Below, one piece after another: positions 1 through 8,490 of a DNA stretch of 64,000 nt. A program made the position numbers and the translations under genes. Source of the DNA: Shewanella electrodiphila (GTDB lineage Bacteria > Pseudomonadota > Gammaproteobacteria > Enterobacterales > Shewanellaceae); contig NZ_JAKIKU010000012.1 of the NCBI RefSeq assembly GCF_023283985.1, forward strand, positions 1 to 64,000, in the 5' to 3' direction. Under the pieces are notes generated by a model. The model did no database searches. It saw only the letters and a program-made list of their open reading frames with translations, and was not told the DNA's origin. Each line of letters opens with the position of its first letter. Position 1 is the stretch's first letter.

Positions 1-28
1 TAGTATACTGCGCAAGCAATTTACTAAA

Positions 29-105
29 GGAGCGGTAGTTCAGTTGGTTAGAATACCGGCCTGTCACGCCGGGGGTCGCGGGTTCGAGTCCCGTCCGCTC
101 CGCCA
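29..105 (+). tRNA. tRNA-Asp (anticodon GTC)
   Basis: A 77-nt cloverleaf can be folded by eye. The acceptor strand GGAGCGG at 29-35 pairs with CCGCTCC at 95-101, the discriminator base is G, and CCA is encoded at 103-105. The anticodon loop CTGTCAC at 61-67 carries GTC at 63-65, and the T loop GGTTCGAGTCC is canonical. It reads aspartate codons GAC and GAU. A terminator follows directly, so this is the last or only tRNA of its transcript; upstream tRNAs or rRNA would lie outside the window. Confidence 0.97.
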
Positions 106-117
106 ACATTAACGATA

Positions 118-145
118 AGCCCTAACAGCAATGTTAGGGCTTTTT
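118..145 (+). terminator. Rho-independent terminator after tRNA-Asp
   Basis: A perfect 10-bp stem (AGCCCTAACA at 118-127, TGTTAGGGCT at 132-141) has a 4-nt loop and runs into a T tract. It lies 12 nt after the tRNA CCA end. Confidence 0.9.
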
Positions 146-324
146 CGTGTCTGAAGTTTATAGCTCTGTGAACTTTTGATGATGTAGGTTAATGTAATTT
201 ACCTAACTAGATTGATAAAATGCATAAAAGTAGTGCGTTTATAAGCGATGAATGACTGAGCTCATAGCAATGATTGTCAGATGTTTATCAGATAAAATTG
301 TACAGAACTCCCACTTTAAACTTA

Positions 325-347
325 AAGATGTATTTTATGTGCTTTTT
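325..347. promoter_or_regulatory. Candidate NsrR operator
   Basis: The left half AAGATGTATTT (325-335) fits the gammaproteobacterial NsrR half-site AAGATGYATTT at every position. The right half (337-347), after one spacer base, matches 7 of 11 positions of the mirrored half. It lies about 70-90 nt upstream of the ykgJ-like gene, the first gene of the nsrR transcription unit, so it would support autoregulation by NsrR. The match was made by eye against a recalled consensus. Confidence 0.45.
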
Positions 348-414
348 ATACAAAAGATATTTTTATATTAGGCATTAGTAAGATATATTGCTGCTTTAAC
401 GCTTAGGTAGAATT

Positions 415-666
415 ATGGATTGTCGTCTCGGCTGCGGTGCTTGTTGCATTGCGCCCTCTATTACTAGTCCGATCCCTGGCATGCCAAAGGGTAAACCTGC
501 TGGTGAGCGTTGTATTCAATTAAATAACGATAACTTATGTAAGCTGTTTGGCGACCCATCTAGGCCAAAGGTTTGTGCTGAGTTTACAGCCACAATTGAC
601 GTGTGCAGTACGACGAATGAACAAGCTTTATGGTTGATCACTGAACTTGAATCATCAACATCTTAA
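415..666 (+). CDS. YkgJ-family cysteine cluster protein
   Basis: An 83-residue protein with eight cysteines (C3, C7, C10, C11, C33, C42, C54, C64) and the motif CRLGCGACC at the N-terminus. This is the pattern of the YkgJ/UPF0153 (CxxCxxCC) family, whose cysteines are thought to bind zinc or an iron-sulfur cluster; the biochemical role is unknown. It has no signal peptide or membrane segment, so it is probably cytosolic. It ends 30 nt before nsrR on the same strand and probably shares its transcript. Together with the NsrR-like site upstream, that suggests a link to nitrosative stress or Fe-S chemistry, which is inference. Confidence 0.85.
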   Translation: MDCRLGCGACCIAPSITSPIPGMPKGKPAGERCIQLNNDNLCKLFGDPSRPKVCAEFTATIDVCSTTNEQALWLITELESSTS

Positions 667-696
667 GCAGATAAATTTTAAGCCTGGAATTAACTT

Positions 697-1152
697 ATGC
701 AACTAACACGATATACAGACTATGGCATTCGTATTTTAATGTACGTCGCTGCCCAGCCACAAAGAGAAACGTTATTTCGTATTGCGGAAGTCACGACTGT
801 CTTTGACCTGTCGTCGAATCACGTTGCAAAAATTATTCATCATCTAGGCAAGCTTGGCTATATCCAAACCATTAGAGGAAAAAGCGGTGGGTTTAAGTTG
901 GCGGTAAAGCCTGCTGAGATAAATCTGGGTAAATTAGTGGGTGAACTTGAGCCATCATTAGCCCCAGTTAACTGTACTGAACCTTATTGCCGCTTTACGC
1001 CTGCTTGTAGCTTAAAGGGCATATTAGCTAAGGCTGTTGCTGCTTATATGGAAGTATTAAATCAGTGTACTCTAGCTGATATAGTAAAAAATTCAGACGA
1101 GTTAATGGAAACGCTGCCAGATCTGTCTATCTCAGTACTTGAGCTGAACTAG
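697..1152 (+). CDS. nsrR: NsrR, Rrf2-family nitric oxide-sensing repressor
   Basis: A 151-residue Rrf2-family regulator that represses nitric-oxide detoxification genes until its [Fe-S] cluster is nitrosylated. The N-terminus (MQLTRYTDYGIR) and the winged helix over about residues 1-80, with RGKSGGFKL in the wing, closely resemble E. coli NsrR. The three cluster ligands are present as C93, C98 and C104 in the order CTEPYC and PAC. Length is normal for the family. It follows the YkgJ-type gene by 30 nt. Its last 26 bases overlap the 3' end of the convergent deacetylase gene. A candidate NsrR operator upstream of the pair suggests autoregulation. Confidence 0.93.
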   Translation: MQLTRYTDYGIRILMYVAAQPQRETLFRIAEVTTVFDLSSNHVAKIIHHLGKLGYIQTIRGKSGGFKLAVKPAEINLGKLVGELEPSLAPVNCTEPYCRFTPACSLKGILAKAVAAYMEVLNQCTLADIVKNSDELMETLPDLSISVLELN

Positions 1153-1879
1153 TTCCTTCGTTCTTAGCCATTGAAACTGGCAAAAGTTTTGAGGTATGGA
1201 CTAAGTCGATACCTTTACCTTCCAATCTATGTAGATTTTTATTTAAAAAGCGCACTGTTTCCGGATAAGGGTGCGCAATTACAACAATACTCCCTTCGGT
1301 TTTTGCTTTCTTAATGATTTGAGTGAATTGTTTCTCTAACGCTTGTTCACTGACATCGTTATCTAAAAAGATTTCTCTTCTGAGTAACGGCACTCCATAT
1401 TGCAGGGCTTTATCGCTCGCTTTGCTGTAACGAGTGGTGACGCTATCAACAAAATACAAATCCTTTTTCTTTAAGCTTTCCATTAACCAGTTCATTGGAT
1501 TATCTAACTGAGTTAATAGGCTGCCCATATGGTTATTGGCACCTTTGGCGTAAGGGATATTTTCGAGAGATGCTTTAAGCTGACGCTTTAATTGCTGCTC
1601 ATCCATATCATTAGTTAAACCACCGCTTCCCAATTTTTTACCATTTAATGCCTGCATTGGAATATGCAGCATGATTTCATTACCTTGATTATGCCCTTGT
1701 TGAGCCAATGTTTGGCCTAAAGGGGTATGAGGTAACACTGATAAGGTGACTGTATTAGGGAGCGTCAGCACAGCCTCATCTGATTGACGATAACCTATAT
1801 CGTCAATGATGATAGCGATGTTTGCGGCTTGTACGTGTCCAGTAATGAGTAGAGCTAATCCAAAAAATATTTTGCGCAC
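1127..1879 (-). CDS. Divergent polysaccharide deacetylase family protein (YibQ-like)
   Basis: A 250-residue secreted protein with a signal peptide ending near VQA-AN (residues 1-18). It carries the signatures of the YibQ (DUF610) divergent polysaccharide deacetylase family: IAIIIDDIG near the N-terminus, HIPMQA, NNHMGS and VVIAHPYPET. In E. coli the homologous gene lies next to envC; here the S41 protease gene is inserted between them. The fold is NodB-like, but the substrate is not established; peptidoglycan or another envelope glycan is likely. The start lies 12 nt downstream of the S41 gene's stop, so the genes are co-transcribed. The 3' end overlaps nsrR by 26 bp. Confidence 0.88.
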   Translation of the reverse strand: MRKIFFGLALLITGHVQAANIAIIIDDIGYRQSDEAVLTLPNTVTLSVLPHTPLGQTLAQQGHNQGNEIMLHIPMQALNGKKLGSGGLTNDMDEQQLKRQLKASLENIPYAKGANNHMGSLLTQLDNPMNWLMESLKKKDLYFVDSVTTRYSKASDKALQYGVPLLRREIFLDNDVSEQALEKQFTQIIKKAKTEGSIVVIAHPYPETVRFLNKNLHRLEGKGIDLVHTSKLLPVSMAKNEGTSSAQVLR

Positions 1880-1891
1880 AGAGTCTGCTTT

Positions 1892-3094
1892 TTAGTTATG
1901 AGTAGTTATCCATGCAATAGCTGAAGAAATCTGACCATCCTGTGGTTCATCATATTGCGCAGTTGTTTGCTCAATTATATCCAGATAATCAGAATTTAGA
2001 ATAGCTTCGTTTGAAATTTTAATATCGGGTTCAATACCTTTACTGTGAATGTCATTGCCATCAGGCGTGCTGTACTTTGCAATGGTTAGCTTTATCGCAT
2101 TACCCATCTCTAACATGGGTATTAGGCTTTGTACTGTACCTTTACCAAAGCTTGTTTCGCCTACAAGTGTTGCTCGTTTGTTTTCTTGCAGTGCAGCTGC
2201 CAGCACTTCTGATGCTGAGGCTGAGCCTTTATTGATTAATACCACCATTGGGATATCTTCGAAAATAGTTGGTTGAGATGCGTAATAAACTTCATTGGCA
2301 TCAAAAAAACGCCCTTCAGTTGAGACTATTAACCCTTTTTTCAAGAACAGATCCGCAATACTAATTGCTTGACCCAATAAGCCACCCGGATTGTTCCTAA
2401 CATCCAAAATAATTCCACTTAATGATTCATTTTGCCAAAGCTTAGCTTGTTTGATAATGGCGCTAGTCGCATCATGTTGAAACGAATTTAACTGTATATA
2501 GCCGATATTACCTTTAATAATTTTAGCGTTGATAGACTCAATATGAATAAGCTCTGGATCTAATGAAAGCTTGAATGGTGAGTCAGTTTCACGTTCAATG
2601 GTTAAGTTAATTGTCTGTTTATTATTACTATTTTGTTTTATGTCCATCAGTACGTCAGTTAAGTTGCTGCTATCAATAATGGTATCGTTTAGCTGTAGTA
2701 CTTTATCGCCTGGTTGTAAGTTTGCTCTTGCTGCAGGTGAATTGGGGTAAGGAGTAATGATAGTGATTTGATCGTCGTCGGTTGCCACTTCAAAACCATA
2801 GCCGAAATACTGCCCACTATTACTATCGTTAATGCTTTGGTAGTCTTCAGAATCCAAAAAGCCGGAATATGGGTCAAGGTTTGTAAAAATGCCATCGATG
2901 GCGAATTCGATTAAATCTTCGCGATCAACATCGTTGAAATAGTAGGTGTGAATTGTGTCGATAACATCTAATAGCAGCGTGTAACTGTATTCAGATTCAT
3001 ATTTATAATGTTGCTCTGAACTTGATAAGCTCATTGATAAAGCAACTGAAATACCCAATAGAAAACATAATAAATAGCGTGCAAATTGCATCAT
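1892..3094 (-). CDS. S41-family carboxyl-terminal processing protease (CtpA type)
   Basis: A 400-residue periplasmic protease. It has an N-terminal signal or anchor segment (residues 4-25), a PDZ domain at about 95-175 (GFEVATDDDQ, LQPGDKV) and an S41 catalytic domain. The nucleophile is S293 in GSASASE and the general base is K318 in GKGTVQ, the 25-residue spacing seen in Prc and CtpA. Such proteases trim C-termini of envelope proteins and often control peptidoglycan hydrolases. It sits in the minus-strand operon gpmI-envC-S41-deacetylase, which puts it beside the hydrolase activator EnvC. Length and motifs are complete. Confidence 0.93.
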   Translation of the reverse strand: MMQFARYLLCFLLGISVALSMSLSSSEQHYKYESEYSYTLLLDVIDTIHTYYFNDVDREDLIEFAIDGIFTNLDPYSGFLDSEDYQSINDSNSGQYFGYGFEVATDDDQITIITPYPNSPAARANLQPGDKVLQLNDTIIDSSNLTDVLMDIKQNSNNKQTINLTIERETDSPFKLSLDPELIHIESINAKIIKGNIGYIQLNSFQHDATSAIIKQAKLWQNESLSGIILDVRNNPGGLLGQAISIADLFLKKGLIVSTEGRFFDANEVYYASQPTIFEDIPMVVLINKGSASASEVLAAALQENKRATLVGETSFGKGTVQSLIPMLEMGNAIKLTIAKYSTPDGNDIHSKGIEPDIKISNEAILNSDYLDIIEQTTAQYDEPQDGQISSAIAWITTHN

Positions 3095-3170
3095 AATCGC
3101 CCCTTAATACCGTTTAGGTATATTCAGGGCGTCGGTTATTTCAGCGAGTTAGGCTTTTCTAGCCTGATGA

Positions 3171-4304
3171 TTATCGACAATATTTCGCTGGGTTAACGGC
3201 TTGCCCTTTGTGTCGTATTTCAAAGTATAGGCCAGATTCTGTTTGTCCGCCTGAACTCCCGACAAGGGCAATTGATTCACCTTTCTGCACCGTTTCACCT
3301 GGTTGGATTAATAACGCCTGTGCGTGGCCATAAAGGCTCATATAACCTTCACCATGATCAACGACCATCACCATACCAAACCCGCGTAACCAATCGGCGT
3401 AAATTACAGTGCCTGGGGCAACGGCTGTGATGTTACGTCCTTCAGGTGCGGCTATTACCACTCCTTTCCAACGGATTTGACCTGAACGACGACTGCCAAA
3501 CTTTGAGGCTAAGTGGCCTTTTGTTGGCCAATTTAATTGTCCACGTTTTTTAGCTAAGCCATCCATTTGAGGGTTGTCTTTAGCGGCAAGTAACGCTTGC
3601 TCAATGAGGCGCTTCAAGCTGGCCTCTTCAATTTGCATTTGTTCCAGTTCCGCACCTTTACTGGTAAGGGTGCGCTGGATCTGCGCTAAGGTTTGCTGAC
3701 GTTGGCTTTGTTCTTTATTGAGTTGCTCAGCTTGTTGCTTTTGCTCAATGATTAATGCATTCAGCTTTTGCTGTTCTTCAACTTGTTGAGTCTTAACGGT
3801 ATCTAATTGCTCTATGGTGCTCTTTAGATTTGTAATAGCGGCAATTCTGGCGTTATTTAGGTATTGATAATAAGCCAGCATTCTTTCAACTGTTGCGGGA
3901 TTTTGCTGGTTCAGCATCATTTTTGAGTAGTCATGATTACCGGCTAAATAGGCACTTGAAAGTTGTTTAGATAAGGTTTTTTGTTGTGTTGTACGGCGTT
4001 TATCTAGTTGAATTTTTTCTACATCTAGCTCACTGAGTTTGCTATTAACTTGACTGAGAGACGCTTGAGTTAAATTTACTTTTTGTGCAGCACTAGAAAT
4101 AGCTTGCTCATCTCGTTTGAGTAACGAAATGAGCTTTTCTCGTTGGCGGCTGCTGTCTTTCAAAGAGCTTTGTTGTTGGTTAATCTGTGCTTGAATAGCT
4201 TTAAGCTCAGACTGACGCTTGTTCAGATCGGCACTTTGAACTGATGATGAAAGTATCAGAAAGCCAGCAAGTATGCTGGCTTTAAACAATAGTCGTTTTT
4301 TCAC
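3171..4304 (-). CDS. envC: EnvC, murein hydrolase activator
   Basis: A 377-residue periplasmic protein. It has a signal peptide (residues 1-24, ending SVQSA), a long coiled-coil region at about 25-240 rich in Gln, Leu and Lys, and a C-terminal LytM (M23-like) domain at about 260-377. The LytM site is degenerate: SLYGHAQ is kept, but the final zinc-ligand HxH is replaced by YFEIR. That is the known state of EnvC, which activates amidases AmiA/AmiB at the septum rather than cutting peptidoglycan. It lies 10 nt downstream of gpmI and upstream of the S41 protease and deacetylase, the order seen in enterics apart from the S41 gene. Confidence 0.93.
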   Translation of the reverse strand: MKKRLLFKASILAGFLILSSSVQSADLNKRQSELKAIQAQINQQQSSLKDSSRQREKLISLLKRDEQAISSAAQKVNLTQASLSQVNSKLSELDVEKIQLDKRRTTQQKTLSKQLSSAYLAGNHDYSKMMLNQQNPATVERMLAYYQYLNNARIAAITNLKSTIEQLDTVKTQQVEEQQKLNALIIEQKQQAEQLNKEQSQRQQTLAQIQRTLTSKGAELEQMQIEEASLKRLIEQALLAAKDNPQMDGLAKKRGQLNWPTKGHLASKFGSRRSGQIRWKGVVIAAPEGRNITAVAPGTVIYADWLRGFGMVMVVDHGEGYMSLYGHAQALLIQPGETVQKGESIALVGSSGGQTESGLYFEIRHKGQAVNPAKYCR

Positions 4305-4314
4305 GAGTGGCTAT

Positions 4315-5847
4315 TTACTCTTTGAGTTTAATGATTGAGTGGCCTGTCATTTCTGATGGCACTTCTTGTTCCATCAAGGTTAACATAGTTGGCGCTATAT
4401 CGCTCAATCGGCCGCCCTCTTCGATAGTGGCATCACGACCAACATAAATGAATGGGACTAATTCACTGGTATGGGCGGTATGTGCTTGACCTGTTTCTTC
4501 ATTGGTCATTTGCTCAGCATTACCATGATCGGCGGTAATTAAACATTCGCCGCCCACTTTCTGTAACGCTTCAACCACACGGCCAATGCATGCATCCACA
4601 GCTTCACATGCTTTTACTGCGGCATCGAAGTTTCCTGTGTGACCAACCATATCACCGTTAGGGTAATTACAAATGATCACGTCATAGTCTGTTGACTCAA
4701 TTGCAGCAACCAGCTTATCGGTTAGCTCTGTTGAGTTCATTTCAGGTTGAAGATCATAAGTTGCTACATCTGGAGATTTAATCAGTTCGCGGCTTTCACC
4801 TTCAAATGGTTGCTCTTTACCGCCATTAAAGAAGAAGGTTACGTGAGCATATTTTTCAGTTTCTGAAATGCGTAACTGAGTTTTACCTTGGTTTTGTAAA
4901 GTCTCACCTAAGGTATTAACCAAATCTGTTGATGGGAATGCCACAGGGACTTTAATGTCGTTGGCATAGTTTGTCAGCATCACAAAATTGACGTCAGGCG
5001 TCGCTTTACGCTCAAAGCCATCGAAGTCAGCATTTACAAAACTGCGAGTAATTTGGCGTGCACGGTCAGCGCGGAAGTTCATGAAAATAAGTGCATCACC
5101 GTCAGATAAATGAGCAGCTTCGCCAATAGTGGTTGCAGCAACAAACTCATCATTTTCATCACGGGCGTATGCAGCTTCTAATGCTTCAACGGCATTAGAG
5201 TAGTTAAATTCAGCTTCACCTTGAGTGATGAGGTTATAGGTTTTTTGTACGCGATCCCAACGGTTATCACGATCCATTGCGTAGTAACGGCCAATTAATG
5301 AAACGATTTTACCGTGCCCTAAACTGTTAAATAACTCATCAAAATGCGCTAGAGAGTTTTTTGCACTGCGAGGAGGTGTATCTCGGCCATCTAGGAAAGC
5401 GTGTAAGTACACTTTAGTTGCGCCACGTTCAACAGCCATACGACACATAGCTTCAATGTGATCTTCATGACTATGGACACCACCTGGAGACATCAGCCCC
5501 ATGATGTGCACTGCGCCATTATTGCTAATTGCTTTGTCGATAGATTCACATAAAGCAGCGTTTTGAGTGAATTCATTATCTGCAATCGACTTAGTAATAC
5601 GTGTCAGTTCTTGATAGACAATACGGCCAGAACCAATATTGATATGACCCACTTCAGAGTTACCCATCTGACCATCTGGTAAACCTACATCTAAACCTGA
5701 GCCTGAAATTAAACTGTGTGGATAAGTAGCATTCAATTTATCTAAAACGGGAGTGTTAGCGTGAAAAATAGCATTTTGATGCGTATTTTCGCGGTAACCC
5801 CAACCATCTAAGATAAGGAGTGCCAATGGACGCTTTTGAGTCGCCAT
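4315..5847 (-). CDS. gpmI: 2,3-bisphosphoglycerate-independent phosphoglycerate mutase
   Basis: A 510-residue cytosolic enzyme interconverting 3- and 2-phosphoglycerate in glycolysis and gluconeogenesis, using two Mn ions and a phosphoserine intermediate. The start ILDGWGYRE supplies metal ligand D14, and the nucleophile is S64 in MGNSEVGH. Further signatures are [18 protein letters not shown] and the C-terminal [11 protein letters not shown]. Length matches the usual 505-515 residues. It heads the minus-strand operon with envC 10 nt downstream. Confidence 0.97.
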   Translation of the reverse strand: MATQKRPLALLILDGWGYRENTHQNAIFHANTPVLDKLNATYPHSLISGSGLDVGLPDGQMGNSEVGHINIGSGRIVYQELTRITKSIADNEFTQNAALCESIDKAISNNGAVHIMGLMSPGGVHSHEDHIEAMCRMAVERGATKVYLHAFLDGRDTPPRSAKNSLAHFDELFNSLGHGKIVSLIGRYYAMDRDNRWDRVQKTYNLITQGEAEFNYSNAVEALEAAYARDENDEFVAATTIGEAAHLSDGDALIFMNFRADRARQITRSFVNADFDGFERKATPDVNFVMLTNYANDIKVPVAFPSTDLVNTLGETLQNQGKTQLRISETEKYAHVTFFFNGGKEQPFEGESRELIKSPDVATYDLQPEMNSTELTDKLVAAIESTDYDVIICNYPNGDMVGHTGNFDAAVKACEAVDACIGRVVEALQKVGGECLITADHGNAEQMTNEETGQAHTAHTSELVPFIYVGRDATIEEGGRLSDIAPTMLTLMEQEVPSEMTGHSIIKLKE

Positions 5848-6210
5848 GGAAATACCTCTATTTGAAAGTTAAAAGTTGATGAGAAAGTTAAAATTTTAAT
5901 GGTATCGATATTACTACTTATGCAGGCGCTGAAAAAGTAATTTACTTACAGCTTTGCTCTAAGAGAGGTTATTTCAATAGCCATGGCGTTGTCTGAGTGG
6001 CTGGGAGGCTTGATGAATTATTTGCAATAAAAGCATAATTACTGCGGATTTGACCTTTGCTTGTTAACTAAATGCAATCTTTCTTAGGTAAAGTGGCACT
6101 AATAAATCATTGGAGTCGAGTAATAGGCTTGAACTTGCTGCATTATAAAGACGCAATCGGTATACTCTGTGGCTTATTAATTTTAGCCATTTTTAAAGTA
6201 GGCAGAGAAG
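5848..6210. other. Intergenic region between gpmI and the rhodanese gene
   Basis: This 363-nt stretch holds no convincing open reading frame. It must carry the divergent promoters of the gpmI operon (leftward) and the rhodanese gene (rightward). A TATACT hexamer at 6161-6166, 45 nt before the rhodanese start, is a possible -10 element, but no good -35 element at standard spacing was found. Confidence 0.5.
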
Positions 6211-6645
6211 ATGCAAGAATATATTGAATTTTTTCAAGCAAACCCAGTATTGAGTATTGCGTGGGTTGGTTTGTTCATTGCGGTAGTCGTGACTACGATT
6301 AAAGCTGCAACCTCTAAAGTCGTTAATATCAATACGCAACAATTGACCATGTTAATGAACAAACAAGACGGTAAAGTCATTGATGTTCGTTCTCAAGAAG
6401 AGTTTCGTAAAGGCCACATCGTAGATGCGTTAAATGTGCCTTTGTCTGAAATTAAAAATAATAAAGCGACAAGCCTTGAAAAGTATAAAAGCAGTCCCAT
6501 TATTACTGTATGTAATGCTGGTATGACTTCTGCGCAAGCAGCTCAACTTCTTGTTACGCAAGGCTTTGAAAATGTCAGTAACCTAAAAGGCGGTATGGGT
6601 GACTGGACTGCGGCTAACTTACCGACTGTTAAAGGTAAGAAGTAA
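6211..6645 (+). CDS. Membrane-anchored rhodanese-like protein (YibN type)
   Basis: A 144-residue protein with one N-terminal membrane segment (about residues 14-32) followed by a single rhodanese domain (about 40-140). Signatures are VIDVRSQEEFRKGHI and the active-site loop VCNAGMTSAQA with candidate sulfur-accepting C101. Rhodaneses carry persulfide sulfur; the substrate here is unknown. The arrangement matches E. coli yibN upstream of secB-gpsA. In E. coli grxC sits between them; it is absent here. A GGCAGAGAAG stretch before the ATG can serve as ribosome binding site. Confidence 0.88.
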   Translation: MQEYIEFFQANPVLSIAWVGLFIAVVVTTIKAATSKVVNINTQQLTMLMNKQDGKVIDVRSQEEFRKGHIVDALNVPLSEIKNNKATSLEKYKSSPIITVCNAGMTSAQAAQLLVTQGFENVSNLKGGMGDWTAANLPTVKGKK

Positions 6646-6854
6646 AAGGTAACCAGCTACTCGCTGATGACAATATTAGCGAGTAGAACAAGATCCTACT
6701 TGTATAAAGGGCTTACAGGCGTTTTGTTAACTAGTTAGATCAACTTTAATCGGGATGGACTAAAATATGGCATCAGCTGCATTTTAGTAATAAAAGCCCA
6801 AATCTAAAATTAGCTTCATAGAAGAGCTAAAACACAATTTGAAGGTAGAAAATC

Positions 6855-7343
6855 ATGGCTGAAGTAGCTAACAACGAAGAACAAGCACCACAATTCAACA
6901 TTCAACGCGTATTCACTAAAGACGTTTCATTTGAAACGCCAAACAGCCCAGCTGTTTTCCAAAAAGAATGGAACCCAGAAGTTAAGCTAGACCTTGACAC
7001 TCGTAGCAACAAACTTTCTGATGACGTGTATGAAGTGATTCTTTCTTTAACTGTTACAGCTCAAAACGGTGAAGAAACTGCATTCTTATGTGAAGTTCAA
7101 CAAGCTGGTATTTTCTCTATCACTGGTTTAACTGAACAACAACTTGCTCATTCATTAGGTGCTTACTGCCCTAACGTACTATTCCCATACGCACGTGAAA
7201 CTGTAGGCAACTTAGTTGCTCGTGGTACTTTCCCACAGCTTAACCTTGCACCTGTTAACTTTGATGCGTTATTTGCACAGTACGTTCAACAACGTCAGCA
7301 AGACGCTGCTGCAGCTCCTGCTGCTGAAGAAGCAAACGCTTAA
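6855..7343 (+). CDS. secB: SecB, protein-export chaperone
   Basis: A 162-residue cytosolic chaperone that keeps preproteins unfolded and passes them to SecA. Conserved SecB segments are present: [30 protein letters not shown] and the C-terminal [11 protein letters not shown]. The Ala/Glu-rich tail is typical. A GAAGG ribosome binding site precedes the ATG. The gene ends 5 nt before gpsA, so the two are co-translated. Confidence 0.97.
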   Translation: MAEVANNEEQAPQFNIQRVFTKDVSFETPNSPAVFQKEWNPEVKLDLDTRSNKLSDDVYEVILSLTVTAQNGEETAFLCEVQQAGIFSITGLTEQQLAHSLGAYCPNVLFPYARETVGNLVARGTFPQLNLAPVNFDALFAQYVQQRQQDAAAAPAAEEANA

Positions 7344-7348
7344 TCAAT

Positions 7349-8365
7349 ATGGATAATACTACCGAAATTACGGTATTAGGAGCAGGGTCTTACGGCACTG
7401 CTCTTGCCATTTCCCTCGCAAGCAGCGGTCATAAGACCTTGCTATGGGGCCATGAGCCTGAGCACATGGAAACCCTAGCCAAAGAACGCGCTAATAATGC
7501 ATTTCTGCCAGGAATTACCTTTCCTGACACACTTGAATTAGAAACCGACTTAGGCAAAGCACTTGCTGCGAGTAAAAATGTTTTGGTTGTAGTACCAAGC
7601 CATGTATTTGGTTTAGTACTGAAACAGGCCAAACCTTTACTACGAGATGATGCGCGCATTGTCTGGGCCACTAAAGGATTAGAGCCTGAAACAGGTCGAT
7701 TACTGCAAGATGTTGCTCGTGAGCAACTTGGTGAGAAATTTCCATTAGCAGTATTATCAGGACCAACGTTTGCCAAAGAACTTGCTGCCGGTATGCCGAC
7801 AGCTATTTCGGTAGCGGGAACATGTACCGACTTTACTCATGATTTGGTAGAGTTATTACATAGCCCGAAACGTTTACGTGTTTACGCAAATGATGACTTT
7901 ACTGGCTTACAATTGGGTGGCGCTGTTAAAAACGTTATCGCAATTGGCGCGGGTATGTCAGATGGCATTGGCTTTGGCGCTAATGCTCGTACTGCATTGA
8001 TCACCCGTGGTTTAGTTGAACTAACACGTTTAGGCGTCGCATTAAATGCGGATGCTAATACCTTTATGGGTATGGCTGGCCTAGGTGATTTAGTGCTGAC
8101 TTGTACAGATAATCAATCACGGAATCGTCGATTTGGCTTGGCACTAGGTAAAGGCAGCGATGTCGATACCGCCCAAGAAGAAATTGGCCAAGTGGTTGAA
8201 GGTTATCGCAATACCAAAGAGGTTTACACTTTAGCTAAACGTCTTGGTGTTGAAATGCCAATCACTGAGCAAATCTATCAAGTGCTTTATAAAGGTAAAG
8301 CCCCTGTAGATGCAGCCAAAGAGCTACTAGGACGCGAACAGAAGTCTGAAACACTCTCAAGCTAG
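7349..8365 (+). CDS. gpsA: NAD(P)-dependent glycerol-3-phosphate dehydrogenase
   Basis: A 338-residue cytosolic enzyme that reduces dihydroxyacetone phosphate to sn-glycerol-3-phosphate for phospholipid synthesis. It has the Rossmann motif LGAGSYGTA at the N-terminus, [10 protein letters not shown] in the middle and the catalytic lysine in [14 protein letters not shown]. Length is typical. It starts 5 nt after secB, the conserved secB-gpsA pair, and is followed by a strong terminator. Confidence 0.97.
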   Translation: MDNTTEITVLGAGSYGTALAISLASSGHKTLLWGHEPEHMETLAKERANNAFLPGITFPDTLELETDLGKALAASKNVLVVVPSHVFGLVLKQAKPLLRDDARIVWATKGLEPETGRLLQDVAREQLGEKFPLAVLSGPTFAKELAAGMPTAISVAGTCTDFTHDLVELLHSPKRLRVYANDDFTGLQLGGAVKNVIAIGAGMSDGIGFGANARTALITRGLVELTRLGVALNADANTFMGMAGLGDLVLTCTDNQSRNRRFGLALGKGSDVDTAQEEIGQVVEGYRNTKEVYTLAKRLGVEMPITEQIYQVLYKGKAPVDAAKELLGREQKSETLSS

Positions 8366-8384
8366 TGCAAGTGTGAATACAACG

Positions 8385-8413
8385 AAAAGGGTGCTAATAT
8401 AGCGCCCTTTTTT
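8385..8413 (+). terminator. Terminator after gpsA
   Basis: The stem AAGGGTGCT (from 8387) pairs with AGCGCCCTT (8401-8409) with one G-T pair, a 5-nt loop and a following T run. It closes the rhodanese-secB-gpsA unit. Confidence 0.85.
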
Positions 8414-8490
8414 GTGGCTGATGAAAAATTCGCCACTAAAATATGCTAATCGATTGCCGTAAGGCGCTTAACGAATAAGAGAGTAAACCT

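Noticed and set aside
29-105. tRNA-Asp as an attachment site for an integrated element
   Set aside because: No integrase gene or direct repeat of the tRNA 3' end was found, and the following genes are typical core genes.
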